Notes: generated by a model not told the origin, from the letters alone. 64,000 nt of DNA from JASGCL01 sp965262775 (GCA_965262775.1 CBDHFT010000006.1:62001-126000); one strand, 5' to 3'. Positions 52,960-61,920 are shown, counted from the stretch's first letter. Program-made: numbers and translations.

Positions 52960-55023
52960 ATGACAGCAACTATTAATTTAAATAGCTTTAAATATACTGG
53001 TATTGACCGTAATGAGGGACCGGGGTGGGGGAGAGGAGACGTGTTGATGGATAGATTTGTGCCCAATGCAAATCTGTCTAATATTCAATATTCTCTCAGC
53101 AATTATGATAATTTTAGAATAGACGGCTATGGTAATTTGTATTTGCGGGGCGGGGATGATTTTGAAAACAGGAATGATGGTTTTGTTATCCCTAATGATT
53201 ATTATTATCCTGGACTTAACCCTAATAATGGCACAATGGCATTTGGGGTGACAGTGACAGTTGGTGGTTATGTTAGTGGCGTATGGCAAACGGGGGATAT
53301 GCATTTTAGTTATTTTTTAAACAATACTAATGACGCAGGAAAGAATGACATGCCAACATTGTTTTACAGCGATGTGGCAGCAACCGCTAGTTTTACTGAA
53401 AATGCCACGGGGTTTGTAACCAGTTTCAGGGTTTATGATGCAGATAACAGTGCTTTTAATTACAGCCTGTCGGGGGATGATGCCGATTATTTTTCGATTA
53501 ATAACCAAGGGCAATTATATGTGAAGCAGGGTTTGGATTATGAAACCAAGGAAGCATATCATGTTAATATTCATGCGGTGGGGGTTGGCAATGAAACTGT
53601 CATTGGGCTTGGCAGTCGGGTTGCGACCCACGCATTCACCCTGTCGGTTGGTAATGTGAATGACAGCCCGTTTGCTTTTTACACCAGGGATGGTTACGCA
53701 CCGTCATTGGTATCGATAAATGAAAATAATGCAGTCAGCGACCAAGTGGTTGCCAGTTTTAGGGTGATGGATGCCGACACCGCCAGCGGTGGGTTGGTTT
53801 CTTATGGATTATCGGGCGATGACGCGGATTATTTTTCGATTGGCCATGATGGGGTGTTGCGTTTTGCATCGACCCTTGATTATGAATTAATGGCTGACCA
53901 TGGCGAAAATTATGTGGTGGAGGTAACGGCAACCGCGGTTGACGGCACGGTGATATCAAAAATTTTAGCTCTGCAGGTGAATAATATTAATGACGAAGCC
54001 ACCAGTTGGACACGCAACCCCCAAGGTTTTTCAATTAATGAAAATAATAAATTGGGTTTGGTGGTGGCAACATTTGGCGCGATTGACGATGATGGACAGT
54101 TGGTAAGTTATTCGTTGTCGGGGGCCGATGCGGATGTTTTTGCGATTGATGCCAGGGGAAGATTGAGCGTGAGGCAAAGGTTGGATGCCGAATCCACCAT
54201 TCACCCCAACGACAATTATAGTATTGTGGTGCATGCCCATGCCTATGGTCAGGGGATTGCGAATGATGCGATTGATAACATTAGCCAATTATTTGTTCTG
54301 TCGGTGAATAATATCAATGATAATCCTGTGGTTTGGACGGGCAATGTTGGTCGCAATTTGTCTTTGCGCGAAAATGACACGGCGAATCTTTCGCTGGCGG
54401 TTTTTTCGGCGTTTGATTTGGACGGCACACCGATAAGTTATAGCCTGTTGGGGGCGGATGCCAATTATTTCTCCATCACTCATGACGGCGTATTACAATT
54501 TAAATCGTTGTTGGATTATGACAATGGCCATGCCCCGCATTATTCGGTGGTGGTGTTGGCGAGCAGTGGTGGCGATAATATTGGCCAAGGTTTTGCCCTT
54601 GATATTTCTGACCGCACCACTATTTCTTACAGCCCGTCGGGGTTGTTTACCAATTTAAAAGACAGCAACGGAAATCACGATTTGGTTAATCTTAAAGGTT
54701 TGGTTTATAATAATGGGGCGGGGGATATAACGATTAACAACCTAACCGATTTGCAAAATAGTTTTGGTAATGGATACACGGGTGGCACGGGGCGCAACCA
54801 TTGGTCATTTGACTATTCGGGCGATGAACCATCTATCAATGGGTATATGGTGTTTGATAAAGACGGACTAGCCCGCACCAGAAACGATAAAATATTTTTG
54901 TATGGTGGTGATGACGCCGCCCCCGAACAGCCGCAACATTTTACTTGGCAAAATGATGGTTCGCTGACATATGACAAATTTTTGGAATTGCTGGGCGGCA
55001 CCAACAACATAGAATTTATTTAA
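52960..55023 (+). CDS. Cadherin-like repeat surface/secreted protein
   Basis: 687 residues from ATG 52960, behind GAGG. No N-terminal signal peptide. After a 150-residue N-terminal domain come four cadherin-like repeats of about 100-120 residues, each with D-x-D (DADN, DADT, DDDG, DLDG), LSGDDADYFSI-type strands, LDYE, and ending in VNNINDxx calcium-ligand motifs. The last 120 residues are distinct (GRNHWSFDYSGDEPSINGY) and could hold a type I secretion signal. It is probably a calcium-stabilised adhesin; no secretion genes are nearby. It shares its promoter element with the barrel cluster. Confidence 0.82.
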   Translation: MTATINLNSFKYTGIDRNEGPGWGRGDVLMDRFVPNANLSNIQYSLSNYDNFRIDGYGNLYLRGGDDFENRNDGFVIPNDYYYPGLNPNNGTMAFGVTVTVGGYVSGVWQTGDMHFSYFLNNTNDAGKNDMPTLFYSDVAATASFTENATGFVTSFRVYDADNSAFNYSLSGDDADYFSINNQGQLYVKQGLDYETKEAYHVNIHAVGVGNETVIGLGSRVATHAFTLSVGNVNDSPFAFYTRDGYAPSLVSINENNAVSDQVVASFRVMDADTASGGLVSYGLSGDDADYFSIGHDGVLRFASTLDYELMADHGENYVVEVTATAVDGTVISKILALQVNNINDEATSWTRNPQGFSINENNKLGLVVATFGAIDDDGQLVSYSLSGADADVFAIDARGRLSVRQRLDAESTIHPNDNYSIVVHAHAYGQGIANDAIDNISQLFVLSVNNINDNPVVWTGNVGRNLSLRENDTANLSLAVFSAFDLDGTPISYSLLGADANYFSITHDGVLQFKSLLDYDNGHAPHYSVVVLASSGGDNIGQGFALDISDRTTISYSPSGLFTNLKDSNGNHDLVNLKGLVYNNGAGDITINNLTDLQNSFGNGYTGGTGRNHWSFDYSGDEPSINGYMVFDKDGLARTRNDKIFLYGGDDAAPEQPQHFTWQNDGSLTYDKFLELLGGTNNIEFI

Positions 55024-55036
55024 TAAATCAATATTG

Positions 55037-55456
55037 TTAATTTTTTTGCAGGTAAGCAATATGTTCAAAATGGGGCAGGTCTTGCAATTTTTTCCAATGA
55101 CCACCCCAACGGCATAGCGGATCAAGCGTTACCCAATAATCGCCGAGAATTTTAAAATCGGATATTGGTTCATAAACCCGCCCCCCCGCGTTGTTAATAA
55201 GCACCAAGTCAAAAGCACAGCGGTTGTAATGGGCCGATTTTGCCGCCGCATTGTCGGGCGATATGTTGGTGATTGTTTTTTCGCCCGCCACGCCGCGTCG
55301 ACCGCGTTGGTAATATTCGGTGATGGTTTCTAACGATCGGTAAGTTTCGGTGATGGCGTATTTAATATTGCGCGCCATGGCGAAGCGGCGCAATGTTGAT
55401 TCGAATTGTTGCATAAGGGGGGTTAGTTGTTTGATATCATTGATAAGTTTGCTCAT
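55037..55456 (-). CDS. M15C-type peptidoglycan peptidase (endolysin/CwlK-like)
   Basis: 139 residues. SAHYNRCAFDLVLI carries the SxHxxxxAxD zinc motif; PLCRWGGHWKKLQDLPHFE is the C-terminal motif of the M15C (L-alanyl-D-glutamate endopeptidase, Ply500/CwlK) group with the final His ligand. No signal peptide, as in phage endolysins that need a holin. No other lysis gene is beside it, so it may be a prophage remnant or domesticated gene. Convergent with the cadherin-repeat gene. Confidence 0.82.
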   Translation of the reverse strand: MSKLINDIKQLTPLMQQFESTLRRFAMARNIKYAITETYRSLETITEYYQRGRRGVAGEKTITNISPDNAAAKSAHYNRCAFDLVLINNAGGRVYEPISDFKILGDYWVTLDPLCRWGGHWKKLQDLPHFEHIAYLQKN

Positions 55457-55633
55457 TTTTCTTTGGTCGATGGTTGGAACAGGGGGATAAAATTTTAACA
55501 GGATGGGCGTAATGTATTATTAATAATACAGCCATGGTTTGTCAAGAACAAAATAAGAACATTTTTTATGGCGCGAATCGCGGTTTTTAACATTCTTGCA
55601 ATTGGCGAATTCAGGGTTTAGAATAAAAACGGG

Positions 55634-56200
55634 ATGAACAATAACATGACCAAACCGATTATTCTGCCTTATCAGGGTATCATGCCGACCATTCACCCCA
55701 CGGCGCGTATTGCGGCGGGGGCGGTTATTATTGGTAATGTGATCATCGGCGCGGAATCAAATATTTGGTATGGTTGCGTGTTGCGCGGCGACGACGAAGC
55801 CATTACCATCGGGGCGCGTTGCAATATCCAAGACGGCACGGTTATTCATATTAATTTGAAATTACCCACGACGATAGGCGACGATGTTTCGATAGGGCAT
55901 ATGGCACTCATCCATGCCTGCACCATTCAACCCCACGGGTTTGTGGGAATGAAGGGTGTGGTGTTGGACGGGGCGGTGATTGAAAGCCACGCCATGTTGG
56001 CGGCGGGCGGGTTATTAACCCCGCGCAAAATTATTCCCGCGGGTGAATTATGGGCGGGCGCGCCCGCCAAAAAAATGCGCGATATCAACGACAGCGACAA
56101 AAAAATGATGGATTGGACGGCACCGCATTATGTCGCCCTCGCTAAAAAAAGCGCGCTTTATACGGGCGAACAGCTAGCCCAAGCCAAAAACGAAAGATAG
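55634..56200 (+). CDS. Gamma-carbonic anhydrase family protein
   Basis: 188 residues, left-handed beta-helix of hexapeptide repeats (VIIGNVIIGAESNIWYGCVLRGDD). Metal ligands are probably the His in VIHIN, and the two in IGHMALIHAC. Members include YrdA, PaaY and the gamma-CA subunits of complex I; true carbonic anhydrase activity is not assured. The C-terminus ends with a helix (ADIND-like YVALAKKSALY) packing on the trimer. Standalone gene. Confidence 0.9.
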   Translation: MNNNMTKPIILPYQGIMPTIHPTARIAAGAVIIGNVIIGAESNIWYGCVLRGDDEAITIGARCNIQDGTVIHINLKLPTTIGDDVSIGHMALIHACTIQPHGFVGMKGVVLDGAVIESHAMLAAGGLLTPRKIIPAGELWAGAPAKKMRDINDSDKKMMDWTAPHYVALAKKSALYTGEQLAQAKNER

Positions 56201-56425
56201 GTTTTTTGTCCGCTTTGCCACGCTAGCGCAACCTATGGTATAGTGATATAAGAAAAGCCAGGTAGCAGGGGGGCTAGCAGGGGCAAATTTACTCAAGCCC
56301 CAATATAAAAGTGTTTTTAGTATCTATATACTATTGATAGAATATGCTTATTTATCATAACTTTTAGTTGATTTTTTATTAAAAATGAGCTATAGTAAAT
56401 TTAGTTAATAGAGAGCAGGACATTC

Positions 56426-57178
56426 ATGAAACACAATTTACAAAAAATAACCCTTATATCGGCCTTGGGCGCGGGTATGTTCATGGCAACCACCCCTGCC
56501 CAAGCTGCATTCCAATTGAAAATCGACGGCCAGGCAACCCTCGTCCTCGCTTCGCAAGCCCTCAATATGACTTATCCCAATGGCGATGTGCCGTCATATG
56601 TTACTGCGGGCAAAGGATTCGGCGGGGGCTTCACCCTTGGCATGCTTTATGGCCCTACCGCGCAAACCAGTGGGAATTTGGTGGGGCTCAATATTGGTTT
56701 TAATTATATTCAAACAACCTATGCCAAGGATGTAAATTATGTCCCACGTCTTCCAAATGCAACCCTTACCTTTATAGGAACTAATTATTTGATTCCCATG
56801 ACCGTTATGCTGGGTTATCAATTTGCCCTGGGGCCTATCACCATTACCCCCACTGGTGAAATTGGTTTGGCTTACAATAAATATAATCAAACATTAGAAA
56901 GCAACCTGCCCCTGGTTCAGGGCATAGATAATATCCCCGCAAAACGCAGCTACAATGGATATTTTACTTTTGCGGCGGGGGCGGGACTCTCGCTGGGTTA
57001 TGCCTTCAATGATACTTTTGCCCTTAATGTTACGGGTAAGTGGGGATATGTGGCTGGCAAAAAAAATGTTATCCTGGAATATACCAATGTTGATGGCAGC
57101 ACAGGAAGCAGCAACAACAACGAATTCGGCAGTGTGTCTTATATCACCGCTGGTTTGGGCGGAACATTTGCCTTTTAA
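56426..57178 (+). CDS. Second tandem beta-barrel family, copy 1
   Basis: 250 residues: signal peptide cut near AQA-AFQLK (about residue 28), then a porin-like barrel with GGGFTLGMLYGP, TVMLGYQFALGPITITPTGEIGLAYNKY, AAGAGLSLGYAFNDTFALNV and terminal GGTFAF. Resembles rickettsial/anaplasmal style OMP_b-brl surface antigens. Paralogous to the next two genes; central and late segments (NYVPRLPN; YTNVDGSTGSSNNN) vary among copies as loops would. A terminator hairpin follows. Confidence 0.8.
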   Translation: MKHNLQKITLISALGAGMFMATTPAQAAFQLKIDGQATLVLASQALNMTYPNGDVPSYVTAGKGFGGGFTLGMLYGPTAQTSGNLVGLNIGFNYIQTTYAKDVNYVPRLPNATLTFIGTNYLIPMTVMLGYQFALGPITITPTGEIGLAYNKYNQTLESNLPLVQGIDNIPAKRSYNGYFTFAAGAGLSLGYAFNDTFALNVTGKWGYVAGKKNVILEYTNVDGSTGSSNNNEFGSVSYITAGLGGTFAF

Positions 57179-57220
57179 CAAATGAAGAAAATATAATATT
57201 TTCTTTTAAGAAAAATATAT

Positions 57221-57258
57221 AAGGTGGCGGGAATTTTTTTCTGCCACCTTATTTTTTT
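57221..57258 (+). terminator. Terminator after copy 1
   Basis: AAGGTGGC (57221-57228) pairs with GCCACCTT (57243-57250), followed by ATTTTTTT. The whole block recurs after copies 2 and 3. Confidence 0.85.
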
Positions 57259-57267
57259 GCTATTTTT

Positions 57268-57276
57268 TGTTATAAT
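57268..57276 (+). promoter_or_regulatory. Extended -10 promoter of copy 2
   Basis: TGTTATAAT is a perfect extended -10 (TGnTATAAT) shortly after the terminator and about 85 bases before the start at 57360. No good -35 is seen, as extended -10 promoters allow. Repeated at 58203-58211. Confidence 0.6.
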
Positions 57277-57359
57277 TTATAGTTGATATTTATTTATAAA
57301 ACGCCTAATAAACAATTTAGTTAATAATAAACAATGACATGATGAAAGGAAAAATAATC

Positions 57360-58112
57360 ATGAAACATAACATAAAAAAAATAACCCTGCTGTCGGCTTT
57401 GGGTGCTACTATGTTGGTGGCAACCACGCCCGCTCAAGCGGCCTTCCAATTAAAGGTTGATGGTCAAGCAACCATTGTGCCAGCGTCGCAACTTTTAAAA
57501 GCATTTCCCGATGGTGGTGGTAATTTGGTATCAGGTTTCACCCCAAGTAGCGCGGGTGTAGGCGGTGGTTTTACCGTTGGTATGCTCTATGGCCCCGCGG
57601 CCAGTGCGCGTGGTTTGGTGGCAGGTGCGAATATTGGGTTCAATTACATAAAAGCCCAATATGCAGAAGCTGCAACTTATTATAGCGATAATAATGCTAC
57701 CACTATAGATACAACTGGAACGTATAAAGCAACAGGAGAAAATTATTTTTTCCCCGTAACCGCCATGCTCGGTTATCAATTTGCTGCGGGGCGTTTTGTC
57801 ATTACGCCCACTGCCGAAATTGGTTTGGCATATGCCAAATATGACCTGCAATGGGATAATAATACTACCAAAACGACATCTGTTAGTAGCTACGATGGTT
57901 TCATCGCTTTGGCGGCGGGTGCTGGACTTTCGATTGGCTATGCCTTTACCGATAAATTCGCACTTAATGTGAATAGCAAATGGGGTTATTTAGGCGGTAA
58001 TAGCAACGCTAAGTATAAATACACTTTCCAGGGTGAGACAACTGAAGGTGAAGGAGAAATTGGTGGAGTATCTTACGTCACCGTTGGTTTGGGCGGAACA
58101 TTTGCCTTTTAA
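57360..58112 (+). CDS. Second tandem beta-barrel family, copy 2
   Basis: 250 residues. Signal peptide MKHNIKKITLLSALGATMLV to AQA, then FQLKVDGQATIVPASQ, GGGFTVGMLYGPAASARGLVAG, AMLGYQFAAGRF, AAGAGLSIGYAFTDKFALNV and terminal GGTFAF. N-terminal 45 residues are identical to copy 3 while the segments AEAATYYSDNNATTIDTTG and NSNAKYKYTFQGETTEGEG are unique, i.e. variable loops. The frame opens at 57339; I use the ATG aligned with copy 1. Confidence 0.8.
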   Translation: MKHNIKKITLLSALGATMLVATTPAQAAFQLKVDGQATIVPASQLLKAFPDGGGNLVSGFTPSSAGVGGGFTVGMLYGPAASARGLVAGANIGFNYIKAQYAEAATYYSDNNATTIDTTGTYKATGENYFFPVTAMLGYQFAAGRFVITPTAEIGLAYAKYDLQWDNNTTKTTSVSSYDGFIALAAGAGLSIGYAFTDKFALNVNSKWGYLGGNSNAKYKYTFQGETTEGEGEIGGVSYVTVGLGGTFAF

Positions 58113-58154
58113 CAAATGAAGAAAATATAATATTTTCTTTCAAGAAAAATATAT

Positions 58155-58193
58155 AAGGTGGCGGGAATTTTTTTTCTGCCACCTTATTTTTTT
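58155..58193 (+). terminator. Terminator after copy 2
   Basis: AAGGTGGC (58155-58162) and GCCACCTT (58178-58185) with a following T-rich run. Nearly identical to the one at 57221. Confidence 0.85.
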
Positions 58194-58202
58194 GCTATTT
58201 TT

Positions 58203-58211
58203 TGTTATAAT
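58203..58211 (+). promoter_or_regulatory. Extended -10 promoter of copy 3
   Basis: TGTTATAAT again, in the duplicated terminator-promoter block, about 85 bases upstream of the start at 58295. Confidence 0.6.
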
Positions 58212-58294
58212 TTATAGTTGATATTTATTTATAAAACGCCTAATAAACAATTTAGTTAATAATAAACAATGACATGATGAAAGGAAAAATAATC

Positions 58295-59065
58295 ATGAAA
58301 CATAACATAAAAAAAATAACCCTGCTGTCGGCTTTGGGTGCTACTATGTTGGTGGCAACCACGCCCGCTCAAGCGGCCTTCCAATTAAAGGTTGACGGTC
58401 AAGCAACCATTGTGCCAGCGTCGCAAGCTTTAAATGTTGCGTACCCCGATGGCGGCGCGCCGCCGTTTGTGAATCCTGGCACCGGTGCTGGTGGCGGTTT
58501 TACGGTTGGTATGCTCTATGGCCCAGCGGCCAGTGCGCGTGGTTTGGTGGCGGGTCTGAATGTGGCCTTTAATTATACCAAAGCCGAATATGCGAAAGAC
58601 GCAAATTTTACTGCAGGCACTCCACTTGCTGCACTTGCTCCAGATGCAACCTTGACGGTAACGGGAACAAATTATTTGGTGCCCGTAACCGCCATGCTCG
58701 GTTATCAATTTGTTGCGGGTCGTTTTACCATTATGCCCACTGCCGAAATTGGTTTTGCTTACACCAAATATGACCAAACATTGGAAAGCAACCAACCATC
58801 GACACAATCTACTGTCAGCATTGCTAAAGCACGTAGCTACGATGGCTTCATCGCCTTGGCGGCGGGTGCGGGACTTTCGCTTGGCTATGCCTTTACCGAT
58901 AAATTCGCACTTAATGTGAATGGTAAATGGGGTTATGTGGGCGGCAAAAAAGATGTCACCCTGAACTACACCAATGTTGATGGTTCAACGGGAACAAGCC
59001 CTGATAAAAACATCGGCAGTGCGTCCTACGTCACCATTGGTTTGGGCGGAACATTTGCCTTTTAA
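58295..59065 (+). CDS. Second tandem beta-barrel family, copy 3
   Basis: 256 residues, same architecture as copies 1 and 2. The first 45 residues match copy 2, while the later YTNVDGSTGTSPDKN and the KYDQTLESN segment match copy 1, giving a mosaic appearance. Unique loop: ANFTAGTPLAALAPDA. Barrel ends in GGTFAF. The DNA before it (terminator, promoter, leader and signal peptide) is nearly identical to that before copy 2. Confidence 0.8.
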   Translation: MKHNIKKITLLSALGATMLVATTPAQAAFQLKVDGQATIVPASQALNVAYPDGGAPPFVNPGTGAGGGFTVGMLYGPAASARGLVAGLNVAFNYTKAEYAKDANFTAGTPLAALAPDATLTVTGTNYLVPVTAMLGYQFVAGRFTIMPTAEIGFAYTKYDQTLESNQPSTQSTVSIAKARSYDGFIALAAGAGLSLGYAFTDKFALNVNGKWGYVGGKKDVTLNYTNVDGSTGTSPDKNIGSASYVTIGLGGTFAF

Positions 59066-59107
59066 CAAATGAAGAAAATATAATATTTTCTTTCAAGAAA
59101 AATATAT

Positions 59108-59143
59108 AAGGTGGCGGAATTTTTTCTGCCACCTTATTTTTTT
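59108..59143 (+). terminator. Terminator after copy 3
   Basis: AAGGTGGC (59108-59115) and GCCACCTT (59128-59135), slightly shorter loop, then ATTTTTTT. After this the sequence diverges from the duplicated block. Confidence 0.85.
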
Positions 59144-59358
59144 GTTATTTTGTAATATTTATGGGTGATACAAAATGGATAATAAATATTTTTTCTACTA
59201 ACACCCCGTTGCTTATTTATAAAAATAGAATATAATGAAAGCATAGAAAAGGTAGGGAATAGGGAACACTAGTTAGGGAATAATAAAACTAGGGGGAGAC
59301 ACACAAGGACATAAGGGGCTTAATAAGAAAAAAGCGGGACAGCCAAGGAGCTACAACC

Positions 59359-60330
59359 GTGAAAAAATACGACATAGTTATCGTGGCCAGCATGCTAAGC
59401 GCATTGTTGGCCGTTCAAACCCCATCCGCCATTGCTAAAACTGTTGAGGAGGAAAAGCAAGCCGCCGAGCAGGACTCGCAACGTCGTGCGAAAGAAAAAG
59501 CGCAAGATGAGAGAAAAGCCGCCGAACAGGATGTGAAAAAAGCAGAAGAAGAAAGGAAAGAGCTAAAAGACAAACAAGAAAAGTTAACCAAAGATGTAAA
59601 ACGGGAAAACGAAAGACGTAATAACCGCGATAGCAATCTTTTGGCACCAATAATTGGTGGTAAACTTTTTGTCAACGCCACCATCGGCTATAACTACAAC
59701 TTCGGTGCTGACTGGGTTCGTTCTGATGGACAACTAACAAAAGCGCCAGGCACCCATACCTACGCTTATGGTGCATCGGTTGGTTACCAACATCTCTCGG
59801 GAATTGGTTTGTCGGTCGATTACGCAGGCTGGGGCAACAAATGGTCTACCACCACAACCCCACAACAAGGTAATTATCCAGGCAAGACCGATTACCGCGC
59901 GCTGTATAACATTGTCAGCTTAACCCCCAGCTATAACATCAAGCTTGATGAAAATGGGTATTGGGGTTTAAAATTGGGCGTTGGCCTCGGCGTGAGTGTC
60001 TCACGTTTGGAAGCAAACTACCAAGGTCAAGCTAACACGCAAGACTTCGCCACAGGACCAAGCACTGACCTAAGGCGTTTTACTTGGAAGGCAGCCGACA
60101 AAGCCAAAGACAATGTAGGTTTTGTTATCATCCCACAAGTGTCGTTGAACTATAACAATGGTATCATCCACGCTGACATCAATGCGAAGTACTTCTACGG
60201 CGTAAAAGATGTTCGCTATGTGGGCGGCGCACCAACCCCCGCGGGCGCAGGCGCTGATGTTACGGGCTTTACGCAAAAATCAGGGCAACTGGCACTGTTT
60301 GTCGGTGCTGGCGTAGGTCTTAACTTCTAA
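59359..60330 (+). CDS. Outer-membrane barrel protein with N-terminal coiled coil
   Basis: 323 residues with a GTG start 8 bases after AAGGAG. Signal peptide ends near SAIAK (about residue 27). Residues 28-92 are a highly charged coiled coil (AAEQDSQRRAKEKAQDERKA, EEERKELKDKQEKL), then a barrel with YNYNFGADWV, YAYGASVGYQHLSGIGLSVDYAGW and a terminal GAGVGLNF. The coiled coil may trimerise or reach into the periplasm. Not a close paralog of the two tandem families. Confidence 0.8.
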   Translation: MKKYDIVIVASMLSALLAVQTPSAIAKTVEEEKQAAEQDSQRRAKEKAQDERKAAEQDVKKAEEERKELKDKQEKLTKDVKRENERRNNRDSNLLAPIIGGKLFVNATIGYNYNFGADWVRSDGQLTKAPGTHTYAYGASVGYQHLSGIGLSVDYAGWGNKWSTTTTPQQGNYPGKTDYRALYNIVSLTPSYNIKLDENGYWGLKLGVGLGVSVSRLEANYQGQANTQDFATGPSTDLRRFTWKAADKAKDNVGFVIIPQVSLNYNNGIIHADINAKYFYGVKDVRYVGGAPTPAGAGADVTGFTQKSGQLALFVGAGVGLNF

Positions 60331-60345
60331 GATACTACACACAAC

Positions 60346-60393
60346 CCCCGCCAATTTTATCATGATAAAATTGGCGGGGCTGGGACTTATTTT
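60346..60393 (+). terminator. Terminator with a 17-bp perfect stem
   Basis: Bases 60346-60379 form a perfect 34-base palindrome (CCCCGCCAATTTTATCA and its complement), followed by CTGGGAC and TTATTTTTTT. It sits 15 bases after the stop of the coiled-coil barrel gene and ends the surface-protein region. Confidence 0.9.
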
Positions 60394-60648
60394 TTTATTG
60401 GCTACATCTCAAGCAACCGCAATTGATATTGCGGTTGTTCCGTGCTATAAGGAAATGGGACGGTAAGACGCAAAAAAGTTTTGTTTGGCGCGGTTAGGCA
60501 GCGGTAATTTAGGAATGCGAACATTGAGATTCCCAAATTCCCCAAGCCTAAACCAAATCAACATGGCGGCATAACATACCGAATAATATCCCCACAATAA
60601 TTTTTTGATTAATTCATTATTTATATATTACAAAGCGGGGAACGTAGC
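60394..60648. other. Structured intergenic region upstream of rpoH
   Basis: No gene in about 255 bases. Two hairpins: CAACCGCAAT-TGAT-ATTGCGGTTG (60414-60437, perfect 10 bp) and AATTTAGGAAT/ATTCCCAAATT (60506-60539, one mismatch). If transcribed with rpoH this would be a long structured leader; a small RNA is also possible. No known RNA family was recognised. Confidence 0.5.
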
Positions 60649-61914
60649 ATGATAGAAAAAAAAGCTTCGCGCCCCAACAATGGAAAAGAGGAAAACAATG
60701 AAATACCGTCAGTGGTGGCGATGGCTGCCGAAACTACCGAAATTAAAACGCCCCATCGGCAAATGGAATCGTTGGTTGATACAAAACCGATGGATGCCAA
60801 GAATGGTCGAGGGGAAACGCGGCCTGGCACGGCGCGCGCAAAAACGGCCACAAAAACCGCGCCGTTAAAAACCACCGCCAAGGTTATCGCGCCAAGCGGT
60901 GGCAAAAAAAATAGCAAAATCAAAAAAATAACTGTCTTGCCCGCTGGCACCCGGTCTAGCACCATGTCTGGCACGATGTCTGGAACCCAATCTGGCACCC
61001 AGTCTGGCACCATGGGCGCGGGCGGTATTATTTCGGTTGAGGAGGCTGGGCTGTCACGCTACCTCCAAGAAATAAAAAAATACCCGATGCTTACCGCGGT
61101 CGAAGAAAAAGAATTGGCGATGCAATGGATTAACCATGGCGATCGCGCCGCGGCGCATAAATTGGTCACCAGCCATTTGCGCTTGGTGGCAAAAATTGCT
61201 TTCGGTTATCGCGGTTATGGCTTGCCCGTGTCAGAACTTATTTCCGAAGGCAACATTGGCCTGATGCAGGCGGTGCGGAAATTCGAACCAGAAAAAGGCT
61301 TTCGCCTATCAACCTATGCCATGTGGTGGATAAAGGCTTCGATTCACGATTATATTTTACGCAGTTGGTCATTGGTAAAAATGGGCACCACCGCGGCACA
61401 AAAGAAATTATTTTTTAATTTGAATAAGGCCAAGGTAAAATTACAGCAGATGCTGGGGCGTCCTATCGGCGATTCATTAAACCCCGACCAGGTTAAAACC
61501 ATCGCCCATAATTTGTTGGTTGATGAAAAAGACGTGGTGCAGATGGAACAACGTATGTCGGGCGGCGGCGATCAATCGCTCAGCGCGCCGATGAATTCAC
61601 AAAACAACAGCAACGGCGAAGAAAAGGGCGATTGGCAATCGATGTTGGCCGATGGTCGCGACACGCCCGATGTATCATTCGAAGAAATGGATTTGGACAA
61701 ACGGCGTCACAGCACCATCACCGCGGCCCTGGCAAAACTTTCCGAACGCGAACGGGAAATTGTTTTAAAACGCCATTTGGGGGAGGAAGTCGAAACCCTA
61801 GAAGACCTTTCCAGCAAATATAATGTATCGCGCGAACGAATCCGCCAGATTGAAACCCGCGCTTTGGAAAAATTAAAAGACTACCTCGCCAAGGACTACC
61901 AACAATTATTATAG
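60649..61914 (+). CDS. rpoH: RNA polymerase sigma-32 factor with a long N-terminal extension
   Basis: Heat-shock sigma factor. The sigma-70 family core starts at about residue 132 (GLSRYLQEIKKYPMLTAVEEKELA): region 2 has SHLRLVAKIAFGYRGYGLPVSELISEGNIGLMQAV and STYAMWWIKASIHDYIL; AQKKLFFNLNKAK is the RpoH box that separates it from RpoD; region 4 ends with YNVSRERIRQIETRALEKL. The first 120 residues are extra, Lys/Thr-rich, ending in five SxTM/Q tetrapeptides encoded by a 12-base repeat. An ATG at 61012 would give the normal 300-residue protein, so the true start needs testing. Confidence 0.9.
   Translation: MIEKKASRPNNGKEENNEIPSVVAMAAETTEIKTPHRQMESLVDTKPMDAKNGRGETRPGTARAKTATKTAPLKTTAKVIAPSGGKKNSKIKKITVLPAGTRSSTMSGTMSGTQSGTQSGTMGAGGIISVEEAGLSRYLQEIKKYPMLTAVEEKELAMQWINHGDRAAAHKLVTSHLRLVAKIAFGYRGYGLPVSELISEGNIGLMQAVRKFEPEKGFRLSTYAMWWIKASIHDYILRSWSLVKMGTTAAQKKLFFNLNKAKVKLQQMLGRPIGDSLNPDQVKTIAHNLLVDEKDVVQMEQRMSGGGDQSLSAPMNSQNNSNGEEKGDWQSMLADGRDTPDVSFEEMDLDKRRHSTITAALAKLSEREREIVLKRHLGEEVETLEDLSSKYNVSRERIRQIETRALEKLKDYLAKDYQQLL
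60955..61014 (+). repeat. 12-bp tandem repeat within the rpoH N-terminal extension
   Basis: Five consecutive dodecamers (TCTAGCACCATG, TCTGGCACGATG, TCTGGAACCCAA, TCTGGCACCCAG, TCTGGCACCATG) encoding SSTM, SGTM, SGTQ, SGTQ, SGTM. Three units end in an ATG in frame with the sigma core, so they are also possible start codons. Confidence 0.9.
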
Positions 61915-61920
61915 ATGCTG

